In this document: in pieces, positions 47,344-58,558 of the stretch
Layout: every line of letters begins with the position of its first letter
How positions within the stretch are numbered: the stretch's first letter is position 1
From: Hyparrhenia diplandra
Lineage: Eukaryota; Streptophyta; Magnoliopsida; Poales; Poaceae
DNA length: 64,000 bases
Assembly: GCA_015847255.1 (NCBI GenBank)
Contig: JADLZK010007339.1
Coordinates: forward strand, 612,501-676,500
Reading direction: 5' to 3'
The notes under the pieces: generated by a model
What the model was told of the DNA's origin: nothing
The model's input: the letters and a program-made list of their open reading frames with translations, nothing else
The model's database searches: none
Position numbers and translations under genes: made by a program

Positions 47344-48711
47344 CTATGGATGGACCACAATGAGTGACCGAAGTCCCAAACCAGGGACAATCTTGTAGTG
47401 AGTAAACCCTGCAGCTAGGAAAATCCTTTTCCATGTCTCCTCTCCTCTTAGTTTTCCTGTTGTTGCCACCATCATTTTCATATCTAACGAAATCTGGGCT
47501 TCCGATGCCTGTTGATTAGGTGGGTACCCCATCACGAAATCCACGATTATCACCTTTCCCTTTGCTTCTCCGGTGGAAATAGCTTCTTTTGCTCGTTTCA
47601 AGATCCTGATGCATTCCTCGTCACTCCAGTTCAATAGCACACTCTGTGGTAAGGTATAGTGTAATGATGAGTACGTAGGTGCTAGTAACCTATGATTATT
47701 AATTCAGTATATATATGTTATGTGGCTCAAATTGTCATAATAAAGTAATATAAACAGCATAAGTGTCACAACACAGTACTAGTGTCTTTGCTAGTAAATT
47801 AAAGGTTGCGGACCAAAAACATCATCAGAAACTAATCAGTATATAACTATTCATACCTTGATGAACACAACATCAGCCGGAGGGATGAACTCCAGCATGT
47901 CTCCTACAACGAACTCGACCGCGCTGTCAGCAGGCCTGGCATCCACCAGATAGGACAGCTCCAGCACCGAGCACCTCACATGAGGGAGGGCCTTGGCAAT
48001 GGCCCTCGCCATTGACCCATTGCCGCCTCCGACGTCCACGAGGGACGTGACCCCCGCCAACACCTGGGTGCACTCACGGACGACGGCGTCAGCTAAGAAG
48101 TCGCTGTCGGACTCCATGCCCTTGTTAAAACACGCGCTGAACGATAACGACGCGTCGCGGGCGAGGAAACCATAGAGGTCCTCGCCGTGCGCGACCTTGA
48201 ATGGCGTCTCTCCGTGTCCAGTCGCCGCCACCGCGCCGTCCTCTTTCTGGAGCCAATCGGCCAGGCTCTGAGACGCCGAGAAAAAGGGAGGCGAAGTGAT
48301 CATGAGCACCAGCGGCGACAGGCATCGGTGGCGACGTCCGGCATCCTCGTCCTCGTCGTCGACGAGCAGGCGAGACGCCGCGGTTTGGCGGTAGTACGGA
48401 CCTGCTTCTGTATGTGTTTTGCCGCTGTCGCCTGCCGGGGTTTCCTCCTTGAGGATACCCGACGTGGCCAAGAACCTCAACAAGCGCGAGAGGCATGGCC
48501 GTTTGCTTGTGGCAACGGGAACAGCAGCGTGCAGCTCCGACAGCGAGGCCACGCCGCCGAGGCGATGGATGGCGTTGGGGATCCCGAGATTGACAGCACA
48601 CCGCAGGGCCGTGGATTTGAGGTAGCCGAAGCCGTCGCACCACAGCTTTGCCTGGGCTTGTACGAGCTCATCGTCAACTGTGCTCGTCATGGGTGCCGAG
48701 TTAGTTGCCAT
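47344..48711 (-). CDS. Plant O-methyltransferase, ZRP4/COMT-like (384 aa), catalytic residues altered
   Basis: Exon 1 48711-47857 and exon 2 47643-47344 join in phase 0 across a 213-bp intron (GTATGA..CACAG). The N-terminal dimerisation half (AQAKLWCDGFGYLKSTAL, LGIPNAIHRLGG) and the SAM site LVDVGGGNGSMARAIAKALP are typical, as are KVIIVDFVMG and the end GLGLRSLIVVHP. Such enzymes move a methyl group from S-adenosylmethionine to phenolic hydroxyls in the cytosol. The catalytic His of the usual LH(D/N)W motif is Leu here (VLLNWSDEE), and the Glu of the GxER motif is also Leu (GKLRGEETW). The frame is otherwise intact and full-length. It may have little methyltransferase activity or may have changed role; substrate is not predictable. 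Confidence 0.92.
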
Positions 48712-48805
48712 GTCCTGTCTCGCACTTTGGTCGCTCCTACAAGGTTGAGCGGCGGTATTTGGTGTGTGAATTGTTTTATGACTATCAGAACCAGGGCTGG
48801 GTGCA

Positions 48806-48812
48806 TTTTATA
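48806..48812 (-). promoter_or_regulatory. TATA box of the O-methyltransferase gene
   Basis: The minus strand reads CTATAAAATGC, about 95 bp upstream of the ATG at 48711, a canonical distance for a 5' UTR near 65 nt. Confidence 0.65.
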
Positions 48813-48819
48813 GACTTGG

Positions 48820-49358
48820 TGGGCCGCCGGCGGCATTTCCGTCGCCCTCACCGTCATTGAAATAACTGTACCTTCCAAGCAGTGACATTAATTGCAGTGC
48901 CACCTTGGATTTTTAGGTGATGTGATGCTATACTGTATGGGTCAGTTTGATATACAAGTCCGTGTTTAGAGCCCCAACTTTTCTCTAAAATTTTTAAAAT
49001 TCCCATCACATCGAAGTATTAAATGTACCAAAAGACGTATGCCCAGAGTTGAGGCTCTAAACTAATTGCAAGCAATGTACATTTAAACTGTGCAATGTAC
49101 ATCAAAAGAACGCATGGCCAGCTGGTCATTAAATGTACATCTAAAATTCTACATGGCGATTTGAAGTAAATATAGGTTCAACTAAGCCCACCCCCTAATT
49201 TTTTTTTCTCAATCAGGCCATTCACCGGTGTTTCATTAAGAGGAAAAGTCACAAACACATACAAAGGCACGAGTGCAACATCGAGTGGGCATCGCAACTG
49301 GCCAAGTTCACAACCTATCTACTGGATACAAAGTAAACGATTACATGGTAGTTAAATT
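48820..49358. other. Spacer upstream of the O-methyltransferase
   Basis: No gene is seen. The words GCAATGTACAT and TTAAATGTACA recur between about 49015 and 49145, suggesting a short degenerate repeat. Confidence 0.4.
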
Positions 49359-50526
49359 TTATGACCATAGAGGAAAGGTGAGACGAAGGTCGCTAGGCAC
49401 CGCCAGCCGCCGCTTCCTACCTCTGAAGTAAGTTTGCATTGCTTCCCTAGTTCCGTGCTGAAGGAGAAGAGCAAACGCTGCACTGAGCTCAAAGGACGCT
49501 TCGTCCGGTTGCTCGGTTTCCATTTGGATGCCGATCTTCTTCATCATCACCTTTCTCTCTTGTGTCTCAGGCTTTGCCTCCCTATGTCTGCTCTTGGCAG
49601 CAAGGCGCGCACTGCGCTTCGAGATAAACTCCCCATCGGTCATTTCCCTAAATGGCCGGCGAGGCCATGTTTGTCGCAGCTTGGGCATTGAGAGCAATGG
49701 CTGTTCCAGTGGCTTCCTGAAGCTTGCCACGAAATCCGCCACCGATTATGGTGCATCCACCACAGGTAGGTGAGTCGCGTCTGGTTGTAGCGACAATGGC
49801 TCCCTAGCAGTAGGGCACACTTGCGATGATGCCTCGAGGCGTAAGATCTCCCCTTCCTCGACATCCCTAATGTCACCGTGGTCGCCCAGCAGTGACCGTG
49901 GTGAGGTCAGGCTTGACATACCATCCTCTGGCCCGGATAGGCAAAGAACAACCGACGCTGAGGTGAAGGACATCGTCCTCGGCCGTGCCAGGCTGGGCAG
50001 CCATCGGGGCTACGTACTCGGCTTCGATCAAGTCAGCAAATCCGTCGCGTGAACAGGCCCAAAGACCGGACTCCTGATGCGCAGGCGGTAAACTCTTCCA
50101 CCATTGGGTCGATCCATGCGTGCAACACCGCACGCGCGGTGTTCCTACCCCGGTGGGTGGGGCTCAAGCAAGCAGCTCACCACGAGCAACGGAAGTGGCG
50201 CTGCCCCCTGCGGGCTTTAATCGGCGCCGCCCGACGGCGTCGACCATCGGCGATGCCAATGGTGGGCGCTGGTCCGTCGTGGATCGCAAAACGCCCCAAG
50301 TGGTGAGACCAGGCATGGAAGCGATTGGACGACTTTGCTTGTACACCCTTGCACGATGGCCGACACCTCGGTAGTGGAGGCAGCGGGGTGGGGGAGTGAC
50401 ACTACGCAGCAACGTGGTCATGTCCAAGGCAGTTGAAGAAGAGTCCTTGGATCTCCGCGGGATAGGTCGGTGGCGTTTGGGCGCTGCACTCAAAGGATGA
50501 TAGCGGGGATGACGACGTCCGACCAC
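49359..50526 (-). pseudogene. Retroelement ORF1 (gag-like) remnant
   Basis: On the minus strand a degenerate zinc-knuckle region (CLHYRGVGHRARVYKQ, near 50350-50400) precedes a tail with SKRSARLAAKSRHREAKP, KVMMKKIGIQ and FRGRKRRLA, ending at 49359. That tail type occurs in ORF1 proteins of plant non-LTR retroelements. Frame changes between 49640 and 50200 break the reading, and no reverse transcriptase follows. Such proteins bind element RNA. The assignment rests on pattern memory, not on a search. Confidence 0.5.
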
Positions 50527-51007
50527 CCCGAAACCATCAGCATCGACTAAGGGCCGCGGCGTCCGGGCGCCGACAACACCCCCGCCTATACGAGCAATTT
50601 TAGCCCGGCCCGACCCGGCCCCGCCCGCGGACCTTACTAGACGGGCCTAGACACAGATCTTGCAGCACCCCCCAAAAAAATCTTGGCCCGAGCCCCGACC
50701 GAAATGTTGTTTTTATCTATTTTACACTATAAAATACATGGGCGGCCCGTGAGCTCGAGGCCCGGCCTGAGCCCGACCAGAAAAATTGAGGCCTAACATG
50801 TCCCGCCCACTCCTCCACGTCGCTGCCTCGCCCACGCCTCCACGCCACCGCTTTGTGCCGTCGCCGCTCGTCATGCCACCGCCGCACGCTGCTGCACGCC
50901 TCCATGCCGCCGACACCTTGCCACGCCACGCCCCTCGTCATCCCCTCACCGCCGGTGTTCTAAAAACCGGGTCTATCCAGTCCGACTAGTGAAAATGATG
51001 CCGCATG
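50527..51007. other. GC-rich, low-complexity spacer
   Basis: No gene is seen; runs of CCCGGCCCGACCCGGCCCC-type sequence create open frames on both strands. Confidence 0.45.
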
Positions 51008-51957
51008 TGTTAGCGTTTGGGAAGGGGGGGGGAGAAGGTGATTGTGCGATAAAGAAAACAAGAATAGTAGAAAGAAGATTTATCCTGGTTCACACACGAA
51101 TGCCCTACATCTAGCTTTGAGGCTTCCTTCATGTTACTTCACACCGGGTGCTTTCGTAGTAGGGGATACAAGCGAGGGAGAGAGGGAGCATAGAGTCCCA
51201 AGTCTCAAGATAGGAAGGGGAGAGCCCTCCCTTTGAGCCCCCTTTTCGGTGGTCCGACCTCCTCCTTTTATAGCTCAAGGAGGAGTTTCTATTTTACATC
51301 CGTAAGAAGCTTCGACGTTCGGCTTGTCGCCCAAGCCCGTGGTTGCCGACTAGTGGTAGGCGGCGCGCTCTTGTATGGTGGTGGCGCCGAGGTTGCATGC
51401 GTTCATCCGAGACCCCGCATAATGGCGTTAGAAAAACCCTTCCACCGCCCCCGCCCGAGGTTGGGTTATGTGGGCCCTTGATTGAACGCGACACGGCGGG
51501 CTCGTCATGTCCAACAAGTACTTGCTTTGTCATGATGGGGTGTGGCGGGGCCCCGCCACACTCTACGCAGGTCATGATGGCCCGGTGGTAGTGAGTCGGA
51601 TTACGCCTTGGGCAGCACAGCGGTCGCTTATCCCGAGCCAAACGGTATGTGGTGCAGCGGGTATAAAGCGGACCCGTCAGGATTTGCCGATCCTCGCATG
51701 CGCCAAGGTCGTGTTGACTAAGGGGCAAAGCGAGAGCCAAGACCCGTCCTTATCCTTCCAGTGGAAGAATTCGATCCCTGAGCCTCGATTCGTGCTCAAG
51801 GCTCTGGTGAGATGGGGCTAGAACCGTGGCCATGTCCTCCGGATCCTTCAGGCTTGCTTTCTTTGTGAGCCTACCGTTTGCGGTCATTTCATCCGATGGG
51901 TCATTGGGCCTTAACACGCCGACCCTTTTGAGGGGTCCATTATTATGGACCCCAACA
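51008..51957 (-). mobile_element. Isolated LTR of a gypsy-like element (950 bp, minus strand)
   Basis: On the minus strand it starts TGTTGGGGTCCATAATAATG at 51957 and ends CGCTAACA at 51008. A purine tract (TCGAGGGGCT) precedes the start, as for a 3' LTR. A TATA box (CTATAAAAGG) lies at about 51266-51272. No matching second LTR is seen. Confidence 0.6.
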
Positions 51958-53131
51958 AGCCCCTCGAGCGTGCAAGGAGCGTGTTGCTCCTTTGTGTGTC
52001 GTGGCTCGGGTCCCGCCTTTTCGTGCCGCTCAATCTCAGCTTCCATTGAGGGTCGGATCCTATGAATGGTTCTTTATGGCGGTTTCCCTCCTCAGTGAGG
52101 GGATGGTCATTCCGCCTTTGTCAACCTTTCTGCCGCATCATGGTGGGCCCCCTGTGTTTATGTGAGGCTGCGATGTTTTAAGGCTTAGGAGGTAACCGGC
52201 CTCTCCCGCACCTTTCGGACTTCAAGGGGGAGTTATGGTGAGGCATTCCGACTAGGGAGGAAGTGGACGGTCGCTGCATGTAAGCGGACTCACTTTATTC
52301 TCGGGGCCACCAAGCGGTTCCGAGGGCCGCTCATAACCAGTCTATAAGAAGCCCCTAAGCATGTACCTCTTCGCTATCTGGTTCCTCGCTCGGGGAGCTA
52401 TAGCGTGCTATTTAAATCGTGGTAGATATATACAATATATGAGAATTCATATAACGAATTAAGTCCAACAACTACCGTTGGATTCTCCGGATACCTCTAG
52501 TTATAGTTGGAGCTAAGAGATGGGCTAAAGGTCCCACATCCACTTTATTCTCAGTTCATGTCAAGAACTAAAACTAAAGGTCCCACCTATCATCAATCAT
52601 CACTCCTCCCACCTACTCCTAAAGAACAAGGGCCTTTAGTGACGGTTGGTGAAAGTGTCCATCCTCATGTACGAGTTGGTGGCTCCTTGAAAGGTCCCGT
52701 TAAATACCGGTTACCTTACCCGATACCAAAGGGTTACTCTTGGATTCGTAGTCCTAGCGAGAAAACAAGGACTTGAATCGGTTTCCCAACCAGGACTATA
52801 CGTCCTTTATGCTCTAGTGATCTCGAGTTTGACTAAAGATATATAATAAAATAATAACATTTCTCGTACTGAATAATTACCTATTTGATGTCATAAACCT
52901 TTATATAATTCTCTCTACAAATTTGGTCAAACATGACACATTTTGATTATTCTTCAAGAGAGTTGGAATGACATAATTTACAACTGAGGAAGAAGTAAAA
53001 TTAAAGAGCCTTTTTTTAAAAAAAAAACATATCATACACACTGATGGATACATTTATAATAATTATCATACGCACAAAGGCATTCATGCACGCGTCCACG
53101 TCCACGTCCATGCGTGCAATGTTTTTGTCCA
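51958..53131. other. Retroelement-derived and unclassified sequence
   Basis: The first 400 bp adjoin the polypurine tract and are probably the internal 3' end of the element. From 52490 to 52800 there is a repeat-like stretch (AAAGGTCCCACATCC, AAAGGTCCCACCTATC). No gene is recognised. Confidence 0.35.
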
Positions 53132-54726
53132 TCACAAGAGCACAGAAGAAACTGGCATACGATGAACTTTATTACAGCAAACAAAACCCACATGCGCAGT
53201 AGCAGTCGTCGTCGTGGTTATATACGCTTGGGCAGCGCGGAGGAGGATGGTCTCGACGGTGATCCCGGGGCCGAAACCGAAGAGCAGCCCCCACTCGAGG
53301 CCTTCCCCGGCGTGCGCAGGCCCCCCGTCCGCCGACCTCCGCCGCATCTCCTCCAACGTTGTGAGGACGCATGAGCTCATCGTGTTGCTGTGCCGCCTCA
53401 TCACCTCCCTCGACGCCTCCAGCTTCTCCTTCCTCAAGCCCAGCGGCGCTCTCCACCTCGGCCAAGGATCTTCCGCCGCCGGGGTGCATCACCCAGAACA
53501 ACTCCTCGCTCCTGTCCCGACGACGACTCCTGCCCGCGCCGTGTGTTCCTTTCACGAGCTCCCCTCTATGTTGTTGGAGATGTGCATCGGCATGTCAGGA
53601 TGCAAAGTGTACACTATCCCTTCCTCGTGGAGCTTGGCCACTACACCACCCGGCTCCGCCCCCGGAAGGATGTCCTGTGACGCCGACACAATCTCAAACA
53701 GTGGCGTCTCGTCACCGCCCGCCGACACCTGCTCCGACAATGGCCGCGCACGCGCGCCGCCGAATAGGGCCTGCCCGACGAGGTTCTCCAGGTGGGTCTC
53801 TGAGGGGCCTCGTAGGGTCGTGGTGATCACCTCTGAGCACACGACGAGCACCCGGCGCCGTGGTTGTTCTCGGCTAGGTCCTTGGCTAGGCGAAGCACCA
53901 AGCCGCCGCCATGGCAGCCAACTTGGTACAGCATGAAGCGCTTTGGTCGAGAGTGGCATGCCAAGGAGCTTTACCACCTCAAAATCGGGCGGGCATGCAG
54001 CCGCCGATGACGTGCAGAAGATGAGGTGGGTGATGTCGAGGCCCGGGCGGCAGCCCCTGGGGTCGGCGATGGCCTTCCGTGCTGCTTCCGCGCCGAGCTG
54101 AGGTAGGGTGGAGTCAGTGAGCTCTTGGCGCAGCTTAAGCGACGGAGACATGTAGCTGGTGATACAGGAATTGCTTCTGAGGAACTCGTCCGACATGGAC
54201 ACGTGTCGCTTTTCAATCATCGTCTTCTCACCTGAGGGTTAACGTTCAATATAATTACACATTTCCTACATTTCAGATGCCTGACTTCAGAATGTGATCA
54301 TGTGAGATTGAAATTGAAGAAGCACTCAAGATTAAAGATGAACAGCAACTAAATCTAATGTCCATGATACGTTGCGTGAAAAAACACTCTGATCATACTT
54401 AGACAAGTATGATTTAGAACGAAGCTAAAACAACAATTTACATAATTTGGGACCAAGCTAGTGAGCAGCATTGTCATTTAAATGAAATGGCCTGAATATC
54501 GTCCAATAATTTGCTAGCTAGTTAAAAGAGTTTGGGGACACTTACAAATTCTTTTGAATTTAGTTTTTAGATCCACCATGTGATTACTATTTGATATCTC
54601 AAAATAGTAATCAGGAAAGGACTCTTGTGGCCACACATGCTCTGGGACGGCCGCACCTAATCCTAGTATAGCCGCCCGGCTGCCAGTAGGATGAATAGAC
54701 ACCGCTCTTGCCTTGGAAGAATCCAT
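53132..54726 (-). pseudogene. Type III polyketide synthase (chalcone synthase-like) pseudogene
   Basis: These enzymes extend a CoA starter with malonyl-CoA to make chalcones, stilbenes or curcuminoids. Exon 1 is 54726-54546 (MDSSKARAVSIHPTGSRAA), the intron 54545-54232 splits a Cys codon (T|GT), the conserved intron position of plant chalcone synthases, and exon 2 starts EKTMIEKRHVSMSDEFL. The catalytic triad is recognisable: Cys in YQVGCHGGGLVLRLAKDL, His in FWVMHPGGG, Asn in HSNTMSSCVLTTLEEM, followed by GFGPGITVETILLRAAQ. The frame changes near 53940, 53853, 53560 and 53435, so no full product is made. Residues differ from true chalcone synthase, and the product class is unknown. Indel errors in GC-rich sequence are an alternative. 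Confidence 0.88.
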
Positions 54727-54814
54727 GTGTACCAGCTAGAATTGCAGGGACGAACAAACTTGTTAGCATGCGCGCTTGACGCTATGTGTGCAAACTTGTT
54801 GGAGTATTGCACCA

Positions 54815-54822
54815 TTATATAG
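54815..54822 (-). promoter_or_regulatory. TATA box of the PKS pseudogene
   Basis: The minus strand reads GCTATATAATGG about 90 bp upstream of the ATG at 54726. Confidence 0.5.
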
Positions 54823-55206
54823 CCAGTGGGGCAGCCCGTTTATTTGACTCTTCCATATAGACAACGTGTAATATGTCCTTGTAAGTTGTAATTGTGTATA
54901 TGATAAGTGATTGCCATGGACAGTAGGTCCCTGTACGTACGTAGTACTTGAGTTCTTGTTGACTTATCGGCCGGGGCAAAGTGATGTTGGTGCAAGATAT
55001 ATCTACTTGCTTTATGAATGATGTATATATAGCTGTTGAGCATATGTCAGATATTCAGACTAATTTAGATACGGTTATCCAAATATTGATAAAAGGTTTG
55101 CCATATTATATATATATGTGCTGATATGGTCTACTCGCAACAGTAAACATGATAATTACCATACTGAACATGCATGTTGCTTATTATCATAATCATCATG
55201 AGCATC
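54823..55206. other. Spacer upstream of the PKS pseudogene
   Basis: No gene or bordered transposon is recognised. Confidence 0.4.
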
Positions 55207-55300
55207 GCACTACGGGAAACCCGACCTTCGCCGACGGTGCAACGTTTTGCCAAGTGACCAAACTTCCTGCTCTCGGCGAAGACGCAATTTGCCGATGCAA
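55207..55300 (+). mobile_element. One end of a CACTA-like element
   Basis: CACTACGGGAAACCCGACC is followed by CTTCGCCGACGG, CTCGGCGAAGACG and TTGCCGATGC, the subterminal style of grass CACTA elements. The opposite end was not found. Confidence 0.5.
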
Positions 55301-55907
55301 TTTAAATAAATCATATATAAATTGCAATAAAGTAAATGCACGGAATTAAATAGGTACAACAAATAAATTGCAACAAATAAGTAAGTAAATAATAATAAAA
55401 AGTAAAGCACATAGGACGGCTTCAGGCCACTCGTCTGCACGGGCTTCAGGCCATGCGACGTTGTGGACTCATGGCACAAGGTGGGCTTGTCACACTGGCC
55501 GTTCTATGGTTAAGTGGGCCCCATGCCACAAAGAAAGGGTAGCTCAAGGACAGAGCTAGCTGTTCCCTGGACCCAAGCGCTACTTCACGAATGCACAAGG
55601 GCCTTCAGGGCCGCTCGTCTGGCTATGTTCGGCAGCTGCGCCGTCGCGCCGAGCCGTGGTAGGCAGCACCAGGGCAGCGCCTGTGTGCGCCTGCGTGCCT
55701 AGTGTCGCAGGGCCGCGGTTGGGGCTACACCGCTTCAGGGGCGTGTCACACCAGGTGCCAGTCGGTGGGGCTGAAGGCTCCCACGCGCGCGCTTATGCAG
55801 CGATGAGTCCGATCCTCATGCCTTCGGGCATAGGAGTCCCTAATTTCACCGTCTTCAGGACGGAGATGGCTGATCTACTTGCCTTCGGGGCAGCGCACAC
55901 ATTTCTT
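55301..55907. other. Unclassified repeat-like sequence
   Basis: The phrases CACTCGTCTGCACGGGCTTCAGGCCA and CTTCAGGGCCGCTCGTCTGG are related, so old internal duplication is likely. No gene is recognised. Confidence 0.35.
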
Positions 55908-56185
55908 GGTGGGCGGAGGCAGGGTCATCCTAGCGCCACCTTCATTCCTCTTAGCGAAAGTGAAGGCGAGCCATCCTTGCATCATCGGGTGAGCGGAGGT
56001 AGAGCCATCCTAGCATCACCGGGTGGGCAGAGGCAGAGCCATCCTAGCACCACCTGCATTCATCTTGGTGAGTGGAGGCAGAGCCATCCTAGCGTCACCT
56101 GGGTGGGCGGAGGCAGAGCCATCCTAGCGCCACTTGCATTCATCTTGGTCAGTGGAGGCAGAGCCATCCTAGCATCACCTGGGTC
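55908..56185. repeat. Minisatellite: six copies of a GGAGGCAGAGCCATCCTAGC motif
   Basis: Units of about 33 and 48 bp alternate, giving a higher-order period of about 81 bp; the longer unit carries CATTCATCTTGGT. The long open frame here is a by-product of the repeat. Confidence 0.88.
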
Positions 56186-56380
56186 GTCTCCGGCTATGGA
56201 CAGCGACGGCGGCAAGGCCGCCTTCATGTTGCTGGGCGTTGCTGATGCGCCAACGATCCAACAAGAGAGAGCAAGAAAGAGCAAGAAAGTTCCCGTATTG
56301 TGCTCTTGTGTATCCATTACTTGAAGCAGATTCTGTAACTGTTCATACCTTTCAGCTCCATAGAACTCATGCTGATAACG

Positions 56381-56708
56381 TGTTGAGAATCCGCCATAGA
56401 ACCGGGAACCACCGAGCACACAAGAAAGCACAAAGAGAATGTTGGGAGGAATGGGGAGTTCTCTATTATTGAGTCTCTTTCAAGGATGCTTTACAATGGG
56501 GGCTAGCCCCAATTTATAGGGAGAGGCTATGGGTAGCACTCCTCAAATATCTCATCTAAATATTTTCTCCCTAGATATGTCCACTACACTCTAGAGACTT
56601 CTCATGCTCACTAGAGTCCACCATACTCTAGACTCTTCTCTTGTTCCCGAGAGTTCTAGATATTTTCCTCTTGTTTTGAGATTCACCCATACACATGATT
56701 TCACAACA
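56381..56708 (-). mobile_element. Copia-like LTR (328 bp, minus strand)
   Basis: On the minus strand the unit starts TGTTGTGAAATCATGTG and ends GGATTCTCAACA, directly followed by CGTTATCAGCATGAG, a primer-binding-site-like sequence of plant copia elements. A TATA box (CTATAAATTGG) is at about 56511-56521. The second LTR and pol are absent, so the element is truncated or its internal part is the minisatellite region. Confidence 0.6.
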
Positions 56709-56723
56709 ACAACTTCCTCTATA

Positions 56724-57110
56724 ATTGTGGTTGTAGTATTGGATGTCACCATTAGGAGGGGTTGAAGGTGCTACGTATTAACTTCATGTTGCAAAAATTG
56801 AGTATTGTGGCTGCGATGGGGACCATATATTGTCTAATACACTGGTCATGTGCTCGACATGTAATGTCGTTGAACCAAGTACTTCCATATGTTGGATCTA
56901 CTTCGTCTTGCATTCTTCTTCTACATTTATTCTCCTCTTTTGTTCTCATCTTCCTTATTATTTGCTCCTTCTTCCTAGAGAGTGACAGGGCAGTGATGAG
57001 AGTGAGAGTTCATGAGGGCGAGAGAGACTGGTGGTTCAGATGTAGTGGAGATATCCATATCGAGTTGACGGGTGAGGTTAGAGAGTGGTGGGGATATCCA
57101 TATTGAGTTC
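56724..57110. repeat. Duplicated segment Y, copy 1
   Basis: This segment, from TATAATTGTGGTTGTAGTATT through CATGTTGCAAAAATTGAG to GTGGGGATATCC, recurs at 60280-60640 with scattered changes. The open frame in it (KVLRINFMLQKLSIV..) is also open in copy 2, but no family is recognised. Confidence 0.8.
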
Positions 57111-58558
57111 ACGGGTGCAGCATCTCAAGAACTACTACTGAAACATCAAAAAAAACATTCTTTGTAACATTAAAAAAAGAACCATTGCATCAATAAAAAA
57201 TCATTCGTTACAACATTCAAAACATCCCATTCCAACAACAACCAGATCTGACCCAAGACAACTTACCAAAACCCTTGACACTGCTGCTTCTCTTAGATCC
57301 AGAGGAAGGAGGAGGTGGAGAAGGGGAGCTCAGATCTGCATGAGGATGAGGGGATGAAGGAGAGGTCATATCTGGAGGAGGGAGGAGGAGGAGGGTAGCG
57401 GGTCGACCCTCCTATATCGCCACAATAGGAGACGCCCGCATACCGGGGGCGGGATGGTGCTAATGAGCGGCTCGGGAGGGGGCCGTTGGCGAGCAGCTTG
57501 AGCGAGGGATCGTCACCATGACCTCTTATCATGGTGGCAAGCAAGGCATGTATAGGCGGGATGGCGCCAGCGAGCGGCTCGAGAAGGGCCGCTGGCGCGA
57601 GTAGTACGAGCGAGGGCATGACGCCGCGAGAAGCTCGTTGTGGTGGAAGCGTCGGCCAACAAGTTGCGAAGCATGGCGAACAGGCTAGAGTGCGTAAGGG
57701 AAGTGGGCCGTTGGATGACGATGAGGCGCAATCAGTCATGCGAAAAGCGAGTGGATGACCATGAGCCACATCCGTCCGACAAAAAAAAACCACTGGCCGG
57801 ACGTCCGCAGTACAGAATTACTAATTTTTTTTTTTTTTTTTTCTGGTAAACAATTTGTCGAGGTTTCTAGATTTATAGCGGCCTCTAAAGATTGATTGGT
57901 AGGAGTGTCTGTTGTGGAGCCACCTCTACAAATGGTAAAATATTATTATTATTTTTTTTATTCCTACGAACAATGTATAGAACAGTTATTATTGCGAGCC
58001 ACATATAAATATTTTATTTGTAAGTACTGTAGAGCAGTAGTATCTTCTATAAATTGATGATTTCTAGCCGTGAAGACTAGAGGAGGCTAGCCTAGCCGCC
58101 TCTATATAAATTATGGTTGTAGTAGCGGTCGGGACCTTTTAAACCACTAGAATATGCTACACCTACAAACACTCTCTCCTTATAATTGACTATTTGACTG
58201 CGATTAGGATTACAACATGATATGGTCAAGTGCTCGGCATTCAAAGTGTCAGGGTTGTTCAAAAGGGACCAAGTGTCCTATTCTTGCACGTGTTGTTTTT
58301 CTTTGCAATTTCATAGCAGCCACACTACTTGCATGCTACTACAACAATAGTGACACGGGTCTGAGTCTCACATATGACTTGTGACGCGTAATCGTCTGGC
58401 TACCTGATAGTTCCTATCAAGATTAAAAAACATTTATTATTTTTAGCTTGATTTTTTTATTATTTCTGGAAACAATTTGCATTGGGAGCACCTCTGAATT
58501 GCTGCGGATGTCTGATGACCTCTTAGCATGCCAACGTAGGCTAGCTGTTAGGCACTTA
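57111..58558. other. Degenerate CACTA-like debris
   Basis: Motifs of the form GCCGCCTCTATA and TTATGGTTGTAGTAG recur, as at subterminal regions of grass CACTA elements. A GC-rich minus-strand open frame at 57293-57793 matches no family. Confidence 0.4.

Noticed and set aside
53214..53936. 240-codon open frame on the plus strand
   Set aside because: It lies opposite the PKS pseudogene; the conserved motifs are on the minus strand.
57293..57793. 166-codon minus-strand open frame
   Set aside because: It has biased Pro/Leu/Ser composition in GC-rich transposon debris and no recognisable motif.
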